From the NCBI GenBank assembly GCA_902476645.1, contig CABSEG010000039.1, positions 1 to 25,948 of the forward strand: 25,948 nt of DNA, given 5' to 3'. This document shows, piece by piece, positions 1-7,136 of the stretch; position 1 is the first letter of the stretch, and every line of letters begins with the position of its first letter. Under the pieces are notes generated by a model. That model worked only from the letters and a program-made list of their open reading frames with translations. It searched no databases and was not told where the DNA came from. The translations under genes were made by a program, and so were the position numbers. The stretch is from an uncultured Lachnospiraceae bacterium. GTDB taxonomy: Bacteria > Bacillota > Clostridia > Lachnospirales > Lachnospiraceae.

Positions 1-2048
1 ATATGGATACTCTGGTGGCGCTGGGAGCCGGGGCCTCCTTTGTATATAGCACTTATGCCCTGTTTGCTATGACAGGTGCCCAGATAAGAGGAGATCTGGA
101 CGGGGTGATGTCCTATATGCATGAGTTCTACTTTGAGTCTGCGGCCATGATTCTGACTTTGATCACTGTGGGAAAGATGCTGGAGGCCCGTTCAAAGGGA
201 AAGACCACAGACGCCCTAAAAAGCCTGATGAAGTTGGCGCCCAAGACGGCGACAGTGCTGCGCAATGGCAAGGAGGAGGAAGTCTCCATCGAACAGGTGC
301 GAAAGGGAGACGTGTTTGTGGTAAGACCCGGGGAAAACATTCCGGTGGACGGGATTGTGTTGGAAGGCAGTAGTGCAGTCAATGAGGCAGCTCTGACCGG
401 GGAAAGTATTCCGGTGGACAAGGAAGCAGGGGACGCTGTTTCCGCTGCCACATTAAATCACTCAGGTTTCCTAAAATGCCAGGCCACCAGGGTAGGGGAA
501 GACACCACACTGTCACAGATTATTCAGATGGTCAGTGACGCTGCGGCTACCAAAGCTCCCATCGCCAAGGTGGCGGACAAGGTATCCGGCGTCTTTGTTC
601 CCGTTGTAATTGCCATTGCGGCTGTGACTATTGTGACATGGCTGATTGCCGGGCAGGGAATCGGATTTGCATTGGCAAGAGGCATATCCGTACTGGTGAT
701 CAGCTGTCCCTGCGCGTTGGGATTGGCCACTCCTGTTGCCATCATGGTGGGCAATGGCATGGGAGCCAGGCATGGCATTATGTTTAAGACGGCAGTTTCC
801 CTGGAGGAGGCGGGAAAGGTTGACATCATAGCTTTGGATAAGACCGGAACCATCACCAGTGGGGAGCCTAAAGTGACAGATGTGATACCGGCTGAGGGAG
901 TCAAAAGAGAGGAGCTTCTTATACTGGCCAGCGTGCTGGAACAAAAGAGTGAACATCCGTTGGCCAGAGCAATCCTGGATATGGCAAGACAAGAGCAGCT
1001 AAGTGCGAAAGCCGGGATGGAGATTACTCAGTTTCAGGCCGTTCCTGGAAACGGGCTTTCCGGCATGTTTGGGGAGGATGCTTTAAAAGGTGGTAATCTG
1101 AAATTTATCAGTCAGTATGTCAAGGTACCTGGGCCTATTCAACAGAAAGCCCGGGAGCTTTCCGAAGATGGGAAGACCCCGCTGTTTTTCAGCAGAAACG
1201 GTGAATTGGCTGGTATGATCGCCGTGGCAGATGTGATCAAGGAAGACAGCCCAAGAGCAGTGAAGGAGCTGCAAAATATGGGCATTCAGGTGGTGATGCT
1301 GACTGGAGACAATGAAAAGACGGCAAGGGCCATCGGCAGACAGGCAGGTGTAGACGAGGTAATCGCCGGAGTATTGCCGGACGGAAAGGAAAGCGTAATC
1401 AGGAGATTGAGGGAGAATGGAAAAGTTGCCATGGTGGGAGACGGAATCAATGACGCTCCTGCTTTGACCAGGGCAGATATCGGAATCGCCATTGGAGCAG
1501 GCACAGATATTGCCATAGACGCTGCAGATGTGGTACTGATGAAAAGCAGACTGAGTGATGTTCCCGCAGCCATCCGGTTAAGCAGGGCTACCCTTAGAAA
1601 CATCCATGAAAATCTTTTCTGGGCCTTTTTCTACAATGCCATAGGGATTCCCTTGGCGGCCGGTATGTGGTATCCTATCTTTGGATGGGAGTTAAACCCA
1701 ATGTTTGGGGCAGCGGCGATGAGTTTGTCCAGCTTTTGCGTGGTGACCAATGCGCTGCGACTGAACTGGTTCCGAATGTATGATGCCAAGAAAGATAAGA
1801 AAAGAAAAAAAAGAAGAAAAAAACAGGAGGATGCTATCATGAAGAAAACGATGAACATTGAAGGAATGATGTGTGAACATTGTGAGGCAAGGGTAAAGAA
1901 ATGCCTGGAGGCCTTAGAGGGCGTAGAAGAGGCAGTGGTTAGCCACAAGGAAGGGACCGCAATCATTTCCATGAAGGAAGAAGTTTCTGACGAAGTCTTA
2001 AAAAAGGCTGTGGAAGATCAGGATTACAAGGTGGTTCAGATACAGTAA
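1..2048 (+). CDS. copA: Copper-translocating P1B-type ATPase with C-terminal HMA domain (5' end outside window)
   Basis: Membrane pump that exports copper(I) at the cost of ATP. The reading frame is open from the first base, so the true start, any N-terminal metal-binding domain and the first membrane helices lie upstream. Visible residues (counted from the Met at position 3) include the actuator TGES loop, the metal-site CPC in the membrane (about 235-237), the phosphorylation site DKTGT (Asp about 279), the SEHPLA motif that marks P1B pumps, and GDGINDAPAL. After the last helices comes a very basic Lys/Arg linker (about 594-606), then a 69-residue HMA domain with a metal-binding Cys-x2-Cys (GMMCEHC). 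A C-terminal rather than only N-terminal HMA is seen in relatives of this group. The linker is encoded by runs of 8 and 7 adenines. Copper rather than silver is inferred from CPC. No regulator is in view. Confidence 0.95.
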   Translation, partial: MDTLVALGAGASFVYSTYALFAMTGAQIRGDLDGVMSYMHEFYFESAAMILTLITVGKMLEARSKGKTTDALKSLMKLAPKTATVLRNGKEEEVSIEQVRKGDVFVVRPGENIPVDGIVLEGSSAVNEAALTGESIPVDKEAGDAVSAATLNHSGFLKCQATRVGEDTTLSQIIQMVSDAAATKAPIAKVADKVSGVFVPVVIAIAAVTIVTWLIAGQGIGFALARGISVLVISCPCALGLATPVAIMVGNGMGARHGIMFKTAVSLEEAGKVDIIALDKTGTITSGEPKVTDVIPAEGVKREELLILASVLEQKSEHPLARAILDMARQEQLSAKAGMEITQFQAVPGNGLSGMFGEDALKGGNLKFISQYVKVPGPIQQKARELSEDGKTPLFFSRNGELAGMIAVADVIKEDSPRAVKELQNMGIQVVMLTGDNEKTARAIGRQAGVDEVIAGVLPDGKESVIRRLRENGKVAMVGDGINDAPALTRADIGIAIGAGTDIAIDAADVVLMKSRLSDVPAAIRLSRATLRNIHENLFWAFFYNAIGIPLAAGMWYPIFGWELNPMFGAAAMSLSSFCVVTNALRLNWFRMYDAKKDKKRKKRRKKQEDAIMKKTMNIEGMMCEHCEARVKKCLEALEGVEEAVVSHKEGTAIISMKEEVSDEVLKKAVEDQDYKVVQIQ
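1825..1841 (+). promoter_or_regulatory. Internal ribosome binding site and in-frame ATG before the CopZ-like domain of copA
   Basis: AGGAGG at 1825-1830 is followed after 8 bases by ATG at 1839, in the same frame as copA. Starting there would give a free 69-residue HMA protein the size of a CopZ chaperone. The motif and spacing are seen directly; its use for translation is an inference. Confidence 0.5.
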
Positions 2049-2066
2049 TCACTTAAAAATCCAGAG

Positions 2067-2097
2067 AAAAAGCAAGTCTCACAGAGGCTTGCTTTTT
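2067..2097. terminator. Bidirectional terminator between copA and the convergent membrane-protein gene
   Basis: A perfect 10-bp stem (2067-2076 with 2088-2097) has an 11-base loop; one arm starts with A5 and the other ends with T5, so it can serve both directions. It overlaps the stop codon of the minus-strand gene ending at 2096. Confidence 0.8.
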
Positions 2098-2629
2098 AAA
2101 ATCCCAATCTTTTTCGAAATTTTCCCCAAACGTAAAACTGAAAATATTCATATGCTTTATCATAAATCAGAAGTGCAATCTGTCCGCCCGCGATTAGCAG
2201 CAGTAAGAATTTGCCGTGGATTCCTGATGGAAACAGCAGGGTGGGCAATAAAAACAGGATGGGAAGATACATAAGGTTAAAGACGAGAAATTTCGCAACC
2301 CAGAATATTCCCCTGCGTTTTCTTTCTCCCCGGATTCTTGCGAGAAAAGGATAGAGCAACTCCACTGCCAGTATATAAAATCCAAGTGCCCCAAAGGTAA
2401 TACAATAAAGCTTATTGGGGGCCAGAATGAACCCCAGCAAAATCGCTGCCAGGTAAAAGGCCGCTCCAAAACGGATACCGCACTCCCGTATGACTACACC
2501 ATTCAGATAGGCGGCCGCAGCCAGTAAAAATAAGGTATTAATTTCCAAAACACCGCTAAGTACAATGGCCAGCACGGTCAAAGCTAACGTAAGCCCTGCA
2601 AAAGCCATTTTTTTGGTAGTTACATGCAT
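2096..2629 (-). CDS. Small multi-pass membrane protein of unknown function
   Basis: A 177-residue hydrophobic protein with about five or six predicted membrane segments and a basic C-terminus (ending KFRKRLGF). I do not recognise a named family. The start is placed at ATG 2629 because a GGGAGGGGA ribosome site lies about ten bases upstream; an extension to 2752 would read through the coding region of the J-domain gene. The start overlaps the end of that gene by ten bases, so the two are probably translationally coupled and form the last part of a three-gene operon. A transporter-like or membrane-anchoring role cannot be told apart from sequence alone. Confidence 0.75.
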   Translation of the reverse strand: MHVTTKKMAFAGLTLALTVLAIVLSGVLEINTLFLLAAAAYLNGVVIRECGIRFGAAFYLAAILLGFILAPNKLYCITFGALGFYILAVELLYPFLARIRGERKRRGIFWVAKFLVFNLMYLPILFLLPTLLFPSGIHGKFLLLLIAGGQIALLIYDKAYEYFQFYVWGKFRKRLGF

Positions 2630-3213
2630 GAACAGAGATCCCCTCCCATACATTCGCAGCAGGAATCGGCAATGAACAAATCGCAGCAACAGTTCCCTGT
2701 GGTAGGCATGCCTCCCTGACGTTGCGTAGTCTGGTAACGCTGTCCGCTCCACTGGAGCTGGTTAAGCAATTGGCGATACTCCGGATTGTTGGGTTCCATG
2801 TTAACGGCGGTCCTTGCGTCATTTTGCGCCTGAATGTTATTTCCAAGTCCTGCATTGGCGGCAGCACTCAGGTAATACCATTGGGCCGTCTTGTTTGGCA
2901 TACGGTAGAGCAGGTTTAAGGCCTCCTGATAACGGCGGGCATTGATGTGGCTATACACCATGGCCATCTCCGGAGACTGACTCTGGGTTTGGCTTTGAGA
3001 TCCATGGAAACTTTGTCCTCCCTCCCGCTCCTGCATGATTTGATTATAGGCCTCCTGAACTTCCTTGAACTTTTCCTCCGCCAGTCCGGAGAGAGGATTG
3101 CCGGCATAGGAGTCCGGATGATACTTCCGGCTCATCTCACGGTAAGCTTTTTTAACTTCATCATTGGTAGCATTAGGGGAAATTCCCAAAATGCTGTATG
3201 GATCATTGATCAT
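2620..3213 (-). CDS. J-domain (DnaJ-like) protein with TPR-like middle and Cys-rich tail
   Basis: A 197-residue protein. Residues about 4-61 form a J domain with the HPD motif (KYHPDSYAG), the part of Hsp40 proteins that stimulates DnaK ATPase. A Gln/Ser-rich linker follows, then two helical repeats resembling TPR units (about 84-150), then a C-terminal tail with eight cysteines (CCC, CC, CxC-like spacing) ending at the stop. It lacks the Gly/Phe region and the canonical zinc fingers of DnaJ, so it is a specialised co-chaperone rather than DnaJ itself. ATG 3213 is chosen because AAGGAA precedes it and the J domain starts right after it. It overlaps the upstream gene by 11 bases and the downstream gene by 10. 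The Cys tail may bind metal or be an anchor; this is inference. Confidence 0.85.
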   Translation of the reverse strand: MINDPYSILGISPNATNDEVKKAYREMSRKYHPDSYAGNPLSGLAEEKFKEVQEAYNQIMQEREGGQSFHGSQSQTQSQSPEMAMVYSHINARRYQEALNLLYRMPNKTAQWYYLSAAANAGLGNNIQAQNDARTAVNMEPNNPEYRQLLNQLQWSGQRYQTTQRQGGMPTTGNCCCDLFIADSCCECMGGDLCSCM

Positions 3214-4045
3214 GTTCTTGTTCCTTTTCCTTTTTCCCTTGTATTTGACTGTATTTTGTCCAGACTCCTGCATAGAGAATGTTTCTTAGCAGGTCTGCAT
3301 CCTGCAGGCAGGGCAGCTTTTCAAATTCTAAACTGCATTCTGCTATCATCATATTCAGGATTTGTAAACAGGTTTCTTCATAAGTATCCCCATTATACAA
3401 CGAAATCAGGGGATTGTAACGATTTTTTTTCAAATCCTCCGGCAAGTCTTCATAAGCGTCCATCAGATAAATAAACTTGCCAAAGAAAAAACCAAACCGG
3501 CGCAGATTTTCCTCCCACTCATCTTTTTTCCAGATAAAAAGCTCTTCCATCAGATGACCGAAAGATCCGGCCACCAGGTCCAGATTTGTCTCCATACGCT
3601 TCTCATAGGCAGTCAGTTTTTTTAAAGAGCTGCGGATAGCTTTTGATTGTCTCGGATATCGGGTGATGACCTTTTTGGCCTTCCTTTTCAAAGCCCTTGC
3701 TCCAAACAGCGCAGGCAAGCTTTTTTCATCCTGCCAGTCGTCCAGAAAATGATAATAGGTTAAGAGAATATTCATATCCGCACAGTAATCTGTAATCCGG
3801 TTTTGCAGAATCTGCTGCTTTTTAACCGGATGTACCTTGCAGCGGCACATGGAGGATTCCGGCTCCATTTCATAGAGAGATCCCAGGAAAATGACAAGAA
3901 ATGTCATATCATACGAAAGCGTCATCTGCCCGGTATTTCCAAACTGTTCCCGGAGGGAATGGCAGAGTCCGCAGTAGTAGGCTTTGTAACGATAGTAGTC
4001 CTTTACTTTCAGCTCCGGCTTGCAGATGGTGATGTATCCAAACAT
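3203..4045 (-). CDS. DUF5685-like protein with DDxxD-type motifs
   Basis: A 280-residue helical protein of the kind annotated as DUF5685 in Clostridia, assigned from memory of the family. It starts MFGYITI after a good AAGGAGG site. Two acidic motifs are visible: DDWQD at 102-106 (a literal DDxxD) and an Asp-x3-Asp-x3-Asp run at 196-204 followed by KKNRYNPL. Their order and spacing resemble the metal-diphosphate sites of class I isoprenoid synthases, especially the second motif of phytoene/squalene synthases. It also carries a Cys-x2-Cys-His at 25-29 and a Cys-x-Cys at 67-69. It is the first gene of an operon with the J-domain and membrane-protein genes and has its own vegetative-type promoter. 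An enzymatic role is only a hypothesis. Confidence 0.8.
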   Translation of the reverse strand: MFGYITICKPELKVKDYYRYKAYYCGLCHSLREQFGNTGQMTLSYDMTFLVIFLGSLYEMEPESSMCRCKVHPVKKQQILQNRITDYCADMNILLTYYHFLDDWQDEKSLPALFGARALKRKAKKVITRYPRQSKAIRSSLKKLTAYEKRMETNLDLVAGSFGHLMEELFIWKKDEWEENLRRFGFFFGKFIYLMDAYEDLPEDLKKNRYNPLISLYNGDTYEETCLQILNMMIAECSLEFEKLPCLQDADLLRNILYAGVWTKYSQIQGKKEKEQEHDQ

Positions 4046-4089
4046 AATCTGCCTCCTTTTTTGTGGCTCGAAAAATCTGACTGTAACAC

Positions 4090-4118
4090 AGTATAACCCA
4101 GGAGATTGCCGAATGCAA
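4090..4118 (-). promoter_or_regulatory. Sigma-A-type promoter for the DUF5685/J-domain/membrane operon
   Basis: On the minus strand TTGCAT (4118-4113) and TATACT (4095-4090) are separated by 17 bases. The gene start is about 45 bases downstream. Confidence 0.65.
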
Positions 4119-4146
4119 GGAGTAGTTTGAAAACAGAGAGGAGATA

Positions 4147-4176
4147 GAATAACTTTTTTTCAAAAGAGCCATACTA
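4147..4176 (+). promoter_or_regulatory. Sigma-G/sigma-F-type forespore promoter for spoVAD-spoVAE
   Basis: GAATA (4147-4151), 18 bases, then CATACTA (4170-4176). Both boxes and the spacing fit the known forespore consensus (GHATR, N18, CATWHTA). It ends 32 bases before the spoVAD start, which is the expected sigma-G regulon member. Confidence 0.75.
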
Positions 4177-4208
4177 TCTTTAAAAACGATCAGAAATGAG
4201 GGTGGCTT

Positions 4209-5222
4209 ATGGCTTTGATGACGGGGCAACAGAGTATCCAATTTGAAAAAGGGCCGCATATAATCAGTGCGGCATCTATTGTGGGAAAGAAAGAAGGGGA
4301 AGGCCCTTTGGGCAAACATTTTGACTTGATTTGCGAAGATCCGATGTTTGGGGAAGAAAATTGGGAGAAGGCGGAGAGCACCTTACAAAAGGAGGCAGTG
4401 CAGACGGCCCTTGGTAAAGCCAAGCTTTTACCCATGCAGATTCGCTATCTGTTTGGGGGAGACCTGTTGGGACAGCTGATTGCCACATCTTTTGGCATTG
4501 CGGATTTTCAGATTCCCATGTTTGGACTTTATGGGGCCTGTTCCACCTGTGGGGAATCGCTTACGTTGGCCGCCATGGCAGTGGCCGGAGGGTTTGCAGA
4601 CTATGCGGCGGCCGTCACTTCCAGCCATTTTGCCAGTGCGGAGAAGCAGTTTCGTTTTCCCCTGGAGTACGGAAACCAGCGTCCCCTTGCAGCTACCTGG
4701 ACGGTCACGGGGAGCGGAGCCTTTATCCTTGCCCCCCAGGGAGGGAGAGTCCGGGTGTCTGGAGCTACGCCTGGGAAGGTGGTGGACTTTGGAGTCAAAG
4801 ACTCACTAAATATGGGAGCCTGTATGGCGCCAGCCGCCTGTGACACGATTTACCAGAACCTGATGGACTTTAACCGGCAGCCGGAGGATTATGACAAAAT
4901 CGTTACAGGAGACCTGGGGTATGTGGGGAGAATGATTTTGCTAGATTTAATGAAGGAAAAAGGATTTGATATCTCTAAGGTGCATATGGACTGTGGAATT
5001 GAAATTTATGATCAGGATACCCAGGATACCCATGCGGGGGGAAGCGGTTGCGGATGTTCAGCCGTGACCCTGGCTTCGTATTTTCTTCCGAAGCTGGAAA
5101 AAGGAAGTTTAAAGAGGATTCTCTTTGTTCCGACAGGAGCTCTGCTATCTACCGTGAGCTTCAATGAGGGGCAGAGTGTTCCAGGGATTGCCCATGGAGT
5201 TGTCTTGGAGCATTGCGGTTAA
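4209..5222 (+). CDS. spoVAD: Stage V sporulation protein AD
   Basis: A 337-residue protein with the thiolase-like fold typical of SpoVAD, the subunit of the spore SpoVA channel that binds dipicolinic acid during uptake into the forespore and release at germination. Recognisable stretches are the opening region around GPHIISAASIVGKKEGEGPLG, the GDLLGQL region, the YGACSTCGES loop (thiolase nucleophile-like region) and the DCGIEIYDQDTQDTHAGGSGCGCSA block. Length matches the family. ATG 4209 follows a GAGGGTGG site. It leads a two-gene unit with spoVAE, with a forespore-type promoter directly upstream. The usual upstream partner spoVAC is not here, so it must be elsewhere or missing. Assignment is firm. 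Confidence 0.96.
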   Translation: MALMTGQQSIQFEKGPHIISAASIVGKKEGEGPLGKHFDLICEDPMFGEENWEKAESTLQKEAVQTALGKAKLLPMQIRYLFGGDLLGQLIATSFGIADFQIPMFGLYGACSTCGESLTLAAMAVAGGFADYAAAVTSSHFASAEKQFRFPLEYGNQRPLAATWTVTGSGAFILAPQGGRVRVSGATPGKVVDFGVKDSLNMGACMAPAACDTIYQNLMDFNRQPEDYDKIVTGDLGYVGRMILLDLMKEKGFDISKVHMDCGIEIYDQDTQDTHAGGSGCGCSAVTLASYFLPKLEKGSLKRILFVPTGALLSTVSFNEGQSVPGIAHGVVLEHCG

Positions 5223-5259
5223 GTAACGAGACAGATGAAAGCGAGGAGAGCAAAAAGGA

Positions 5260-5616
5260 ATGGATTACGTGAATGCTTTTTGGGTAGGCGGACTGATCTG
5301 TGCATTGGTACAGATTTTATTGGAAAAAACGAAATTGATGCCGGGTAGAATCATGGTGATTCTTGTGTGCAGCGGAGCGCTGTTAGGGGCGTTGCAAATC
5401 TACGAACCATTTTTAGAGTTTGCAGGGGCGGGAGCCAGCGTGCCGTTGCTTGGTTTTGGAAATGTCCTGTGGAAAGGAATCAAGGAAGCTGTGGATCAGG
5501 ATGGATTTTTAGGACTTTTTATGGGAGGATTTAAGGCCAGCGCCGTAGGGATATCTGCAGCCTTGATTTTTTCCTATATCGCCAGCCTCATTTTTAAACC
5601 TAAGATGAGAGAGTAA
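5260..5616 (+). CDS. spoVAE: Stage V sporulation protein AE
   Basis: A 118-residue membrane protein with about three or four hydrophobic helices and the conserved opening (AFWVGGLICALVQILL) and LEFAGAGASVPLLGFG block that mark SpoVAE. It is a membrane component of the SpoVA dipicolinate channel in the spore inner membrane. It lies 37 bases after spoVAD with a GAGGAGAG ribosome site and is presumably read from the same forespore promoter. Length is normal for the short SpoVAE(b) form. The 130-base gap that follows holds the promoter of the next gene; I see no convincing terminator in it. Confidence 0.95.
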   Translation: MDYVNAFWVGGLICALVQILLEKTKLMPGRIMVILVCSGALLGALQIYEPFLEFAGAGASVPLLGFGNVLWKGIKEAVDQDGFLGLFMGGFKASAVGISAALIFSYIASLIFKPKMRE

Positions 5617-5678
5617 GTAATCAGAATATTACAAAGAGGGTTCGGGCAAGATTTCTTCCCTTTCTATAAAAGCCAACA

Positions 5679-5707
5679 TTGCAATAAAAGGCAAAACTGC
5701 GTATACT
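5679..5707 (+). promoter_or_regulatory. Sigma-A-type promoter upstream of the M18 aminopeptidase
   Basis: TTGCAA (5679-5684), 17 bases, TATACT (5702-5707), about 40 bases before the start codon. Confidence 0.65.
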
Positions 5708-5746
5708 AAAAAGATATCAGGTATTTTTTAGAAAGAGAGGAAGGTT

Positions 5747-7060
5747 ATGGCGGAAAAAACAGCGGAGGAACTGCTTTCCTTTATCAGAAAAAGTCCTAGC
5801 TGCTTTCATGTGATAGAGACCATATGTGGCGAGCTGAAAGCACATGGATTTGTAACATTGCAGGAGGGAGAAACATGGAAGTTAGAGTATGGCGGCAACT
5901 ATGTTGTCACGCGAAACGATTCTTCCCTGCTTGCGTTTCGGATTCCCAGGGGCCCCTTAAAAGGATTCCAGGTGATGGCCAGCCATGGGGATTCCCCTAC
6001 GTTTAAAGTCAAATCCAATCCGGAGATTATCGTAGAGAATCGGTATGTAAAGCTCAATGTGGAAAAGTACGGGGGAATGATTGACTCTTCCTGGCTGGAC
6101 CGTCCTCTTTCCGTTGCCGGAAGACTGGTAATACGGGATGGGGACCGGCTGCGTACAAAGCTGGTGGATGTAGACCAGGATCTGGTCTTGATTCCCAATC
6201 TGGCTATCCATTTGAATCGGGAAGTGAATAAGGGACAGGCTTATCACCCGCAGATTGACTTGCTTCCATTGTTTGGAATGGAGGAATCCTTTGGCACGTT
6301 TGAGAGTATCCTTGCTCAGGCGGCCGGAGTAAAGCAGGAGTCCATCCTGGGCATGGATATATTTCTCTATAATCGCGCTCCAGGAACCATCTGGGGAGCG
6401 AACGGCGAGTTTGTCTCCAGCGCAAGACTGGATGATCTCCAGTGTGTCTATGCCTCCCTGAGGGGATTTTTAGAGGCTCAACCCCAGGTAGGTGTTCCAG
6501 TATTGTGCGTGTTGGACAATGAAGAGGTGGGGAGCGGAACAAAACAGGGAGCTGCATCTACATTTCTGAAAAACACTCTTCGCAGAATTTGTATGGCATT
6601 GGATGCGCAGAGCGGGACGTATGAAAAAGCTCTGACCAACAGTTTCATGCTTTCGGCGGACAATGCCCATGCCTTTCATCCCAATCGGAGCGAGAAAGCA
6701 GATCCCACCAACCGCCCTTTCCTAAACAGGGGAATTGTGCTCAAATATAACGGCAATCAGAAATACGCTACAGATGCGGTATCTGAGGCGCTCTTCCGGA
6801 TGCTTTGCAAAAGAGCAGGGGTTCCATGGCAAACGTACGCAAACCGGTCTGAGCTTCCCGGTGGATCTACTTTAGGAAATATAGCCATTACCCAGGCAGC
6901 CATGAATACGGCGGATATCGGGCTGGCCCAACTGGCTATGCATTCGGCCTATGAGACAGCGGGCGTTTTAGATACAGAGTATCTGAAGGAACTGGCAAAG
7001 AGTTTCTTCTCATCAGCTGTGCTATGTGAGGGAAATGGAACCTACCGGATTGTGGAATAA
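5747..7060 (+). CDS. apeB: M18 family aminopeptidase
   Basis: A 437-residue cytosolic zinc metallopeptidase that removes N-terminal residues, usually acidic or neutral ones, from peptides. Visible active-site features are His80-x-Asp82 in ASHGDSP, the LDDLQ aspartates (229-230), the DNEEVGSGT block (Glu 259-260, catalytic base and metal ligand), SADNAHAFHPN, and the terminal PGGSTLGN region with the late His (MHSAYE). These match the order in M18 enzymes, and length is normal. The start follows an AGGAAGG site and has its own vegetative-type promoter, so it is separate from the spoVA unit. A strong hairpin ends it. Confidence 0.95.
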   Translation: MAEKTAEELLSFIRKSPSCFHVIETICGELKAHGFVTLQEGETWKLEYGGNYVVTRNDSSLLAFRIPRGPLKGFQVMASHGDSPTFKVKSNPEIIVENRYVKLNVEKYGGMIDSSWLDRPLSVAGRLVIRDGDRLRTKLVDVDQDLVLIPNLAIHLNREVNKGQAYHPQIDLLPLFGMEESFGTFESILAQAAGVKQESILGMDIFLYNRAPGTIWGANGEFVSSARLDDLQCVYASLRGFLEAQPQVGVPVLCVLDNEEVGSGTKQGAASTFLKNTLRRICMALDAQSGTYEKALTNSFMLSADNAHAFHPNRSEKADPTNRPFLNRGIVLKYNGNQKYATDAVSEALFRMLCKRAGVPWQTYANRSELPGGSTLGNIAITQAAMNTADIGLAQLAMHSAYETAGVLDTEYLKELAKSFFSSAVLCEGNGTYRIVE

Positions 7061-7079
7061 GAGAGATTTTGGAAGAAAA

Positions 7080-7122
7080 AAAGGACATAAAAAGGATATG
7101 GGAAATCCTATTTATGTCCTTT
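7080..7122. terminator. Bidirectional terminator between apeB and the TrpB-like gene
   Basis: A 12-bp perfect stem (7080-7091 with 7111-7122) encloses a further 5-bp stem (7093-7097 with 7105-7109). An A run on the left arm provides a U tract for the minus strand, and TTTCTGTAAT follows on the plus strand. Confidence 0.85.
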
Positions 7123-7136
7123 CTGTAATATGCAGA

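Noticed and set aside
128..992. Long minus-strand ORFs opposite copA
   Set aside because: They lie antisense to strongly conserved ATPase motifs, show low-complexity Ser/Pro-rich composition and have no ribosome sites.
2947..3474. Plus-strand ORF of 175 codons across the J-domain and DUF5685 genes
   Set aside because: It is antisense to two genes with clear motifs and coupled starts; its own sequence has no recognisable features.
5617..5746. Possible terminator after spoVAE
   Set aside because: GAGGG and TTCCC blocks pair only imperfectly, and no T run follows.
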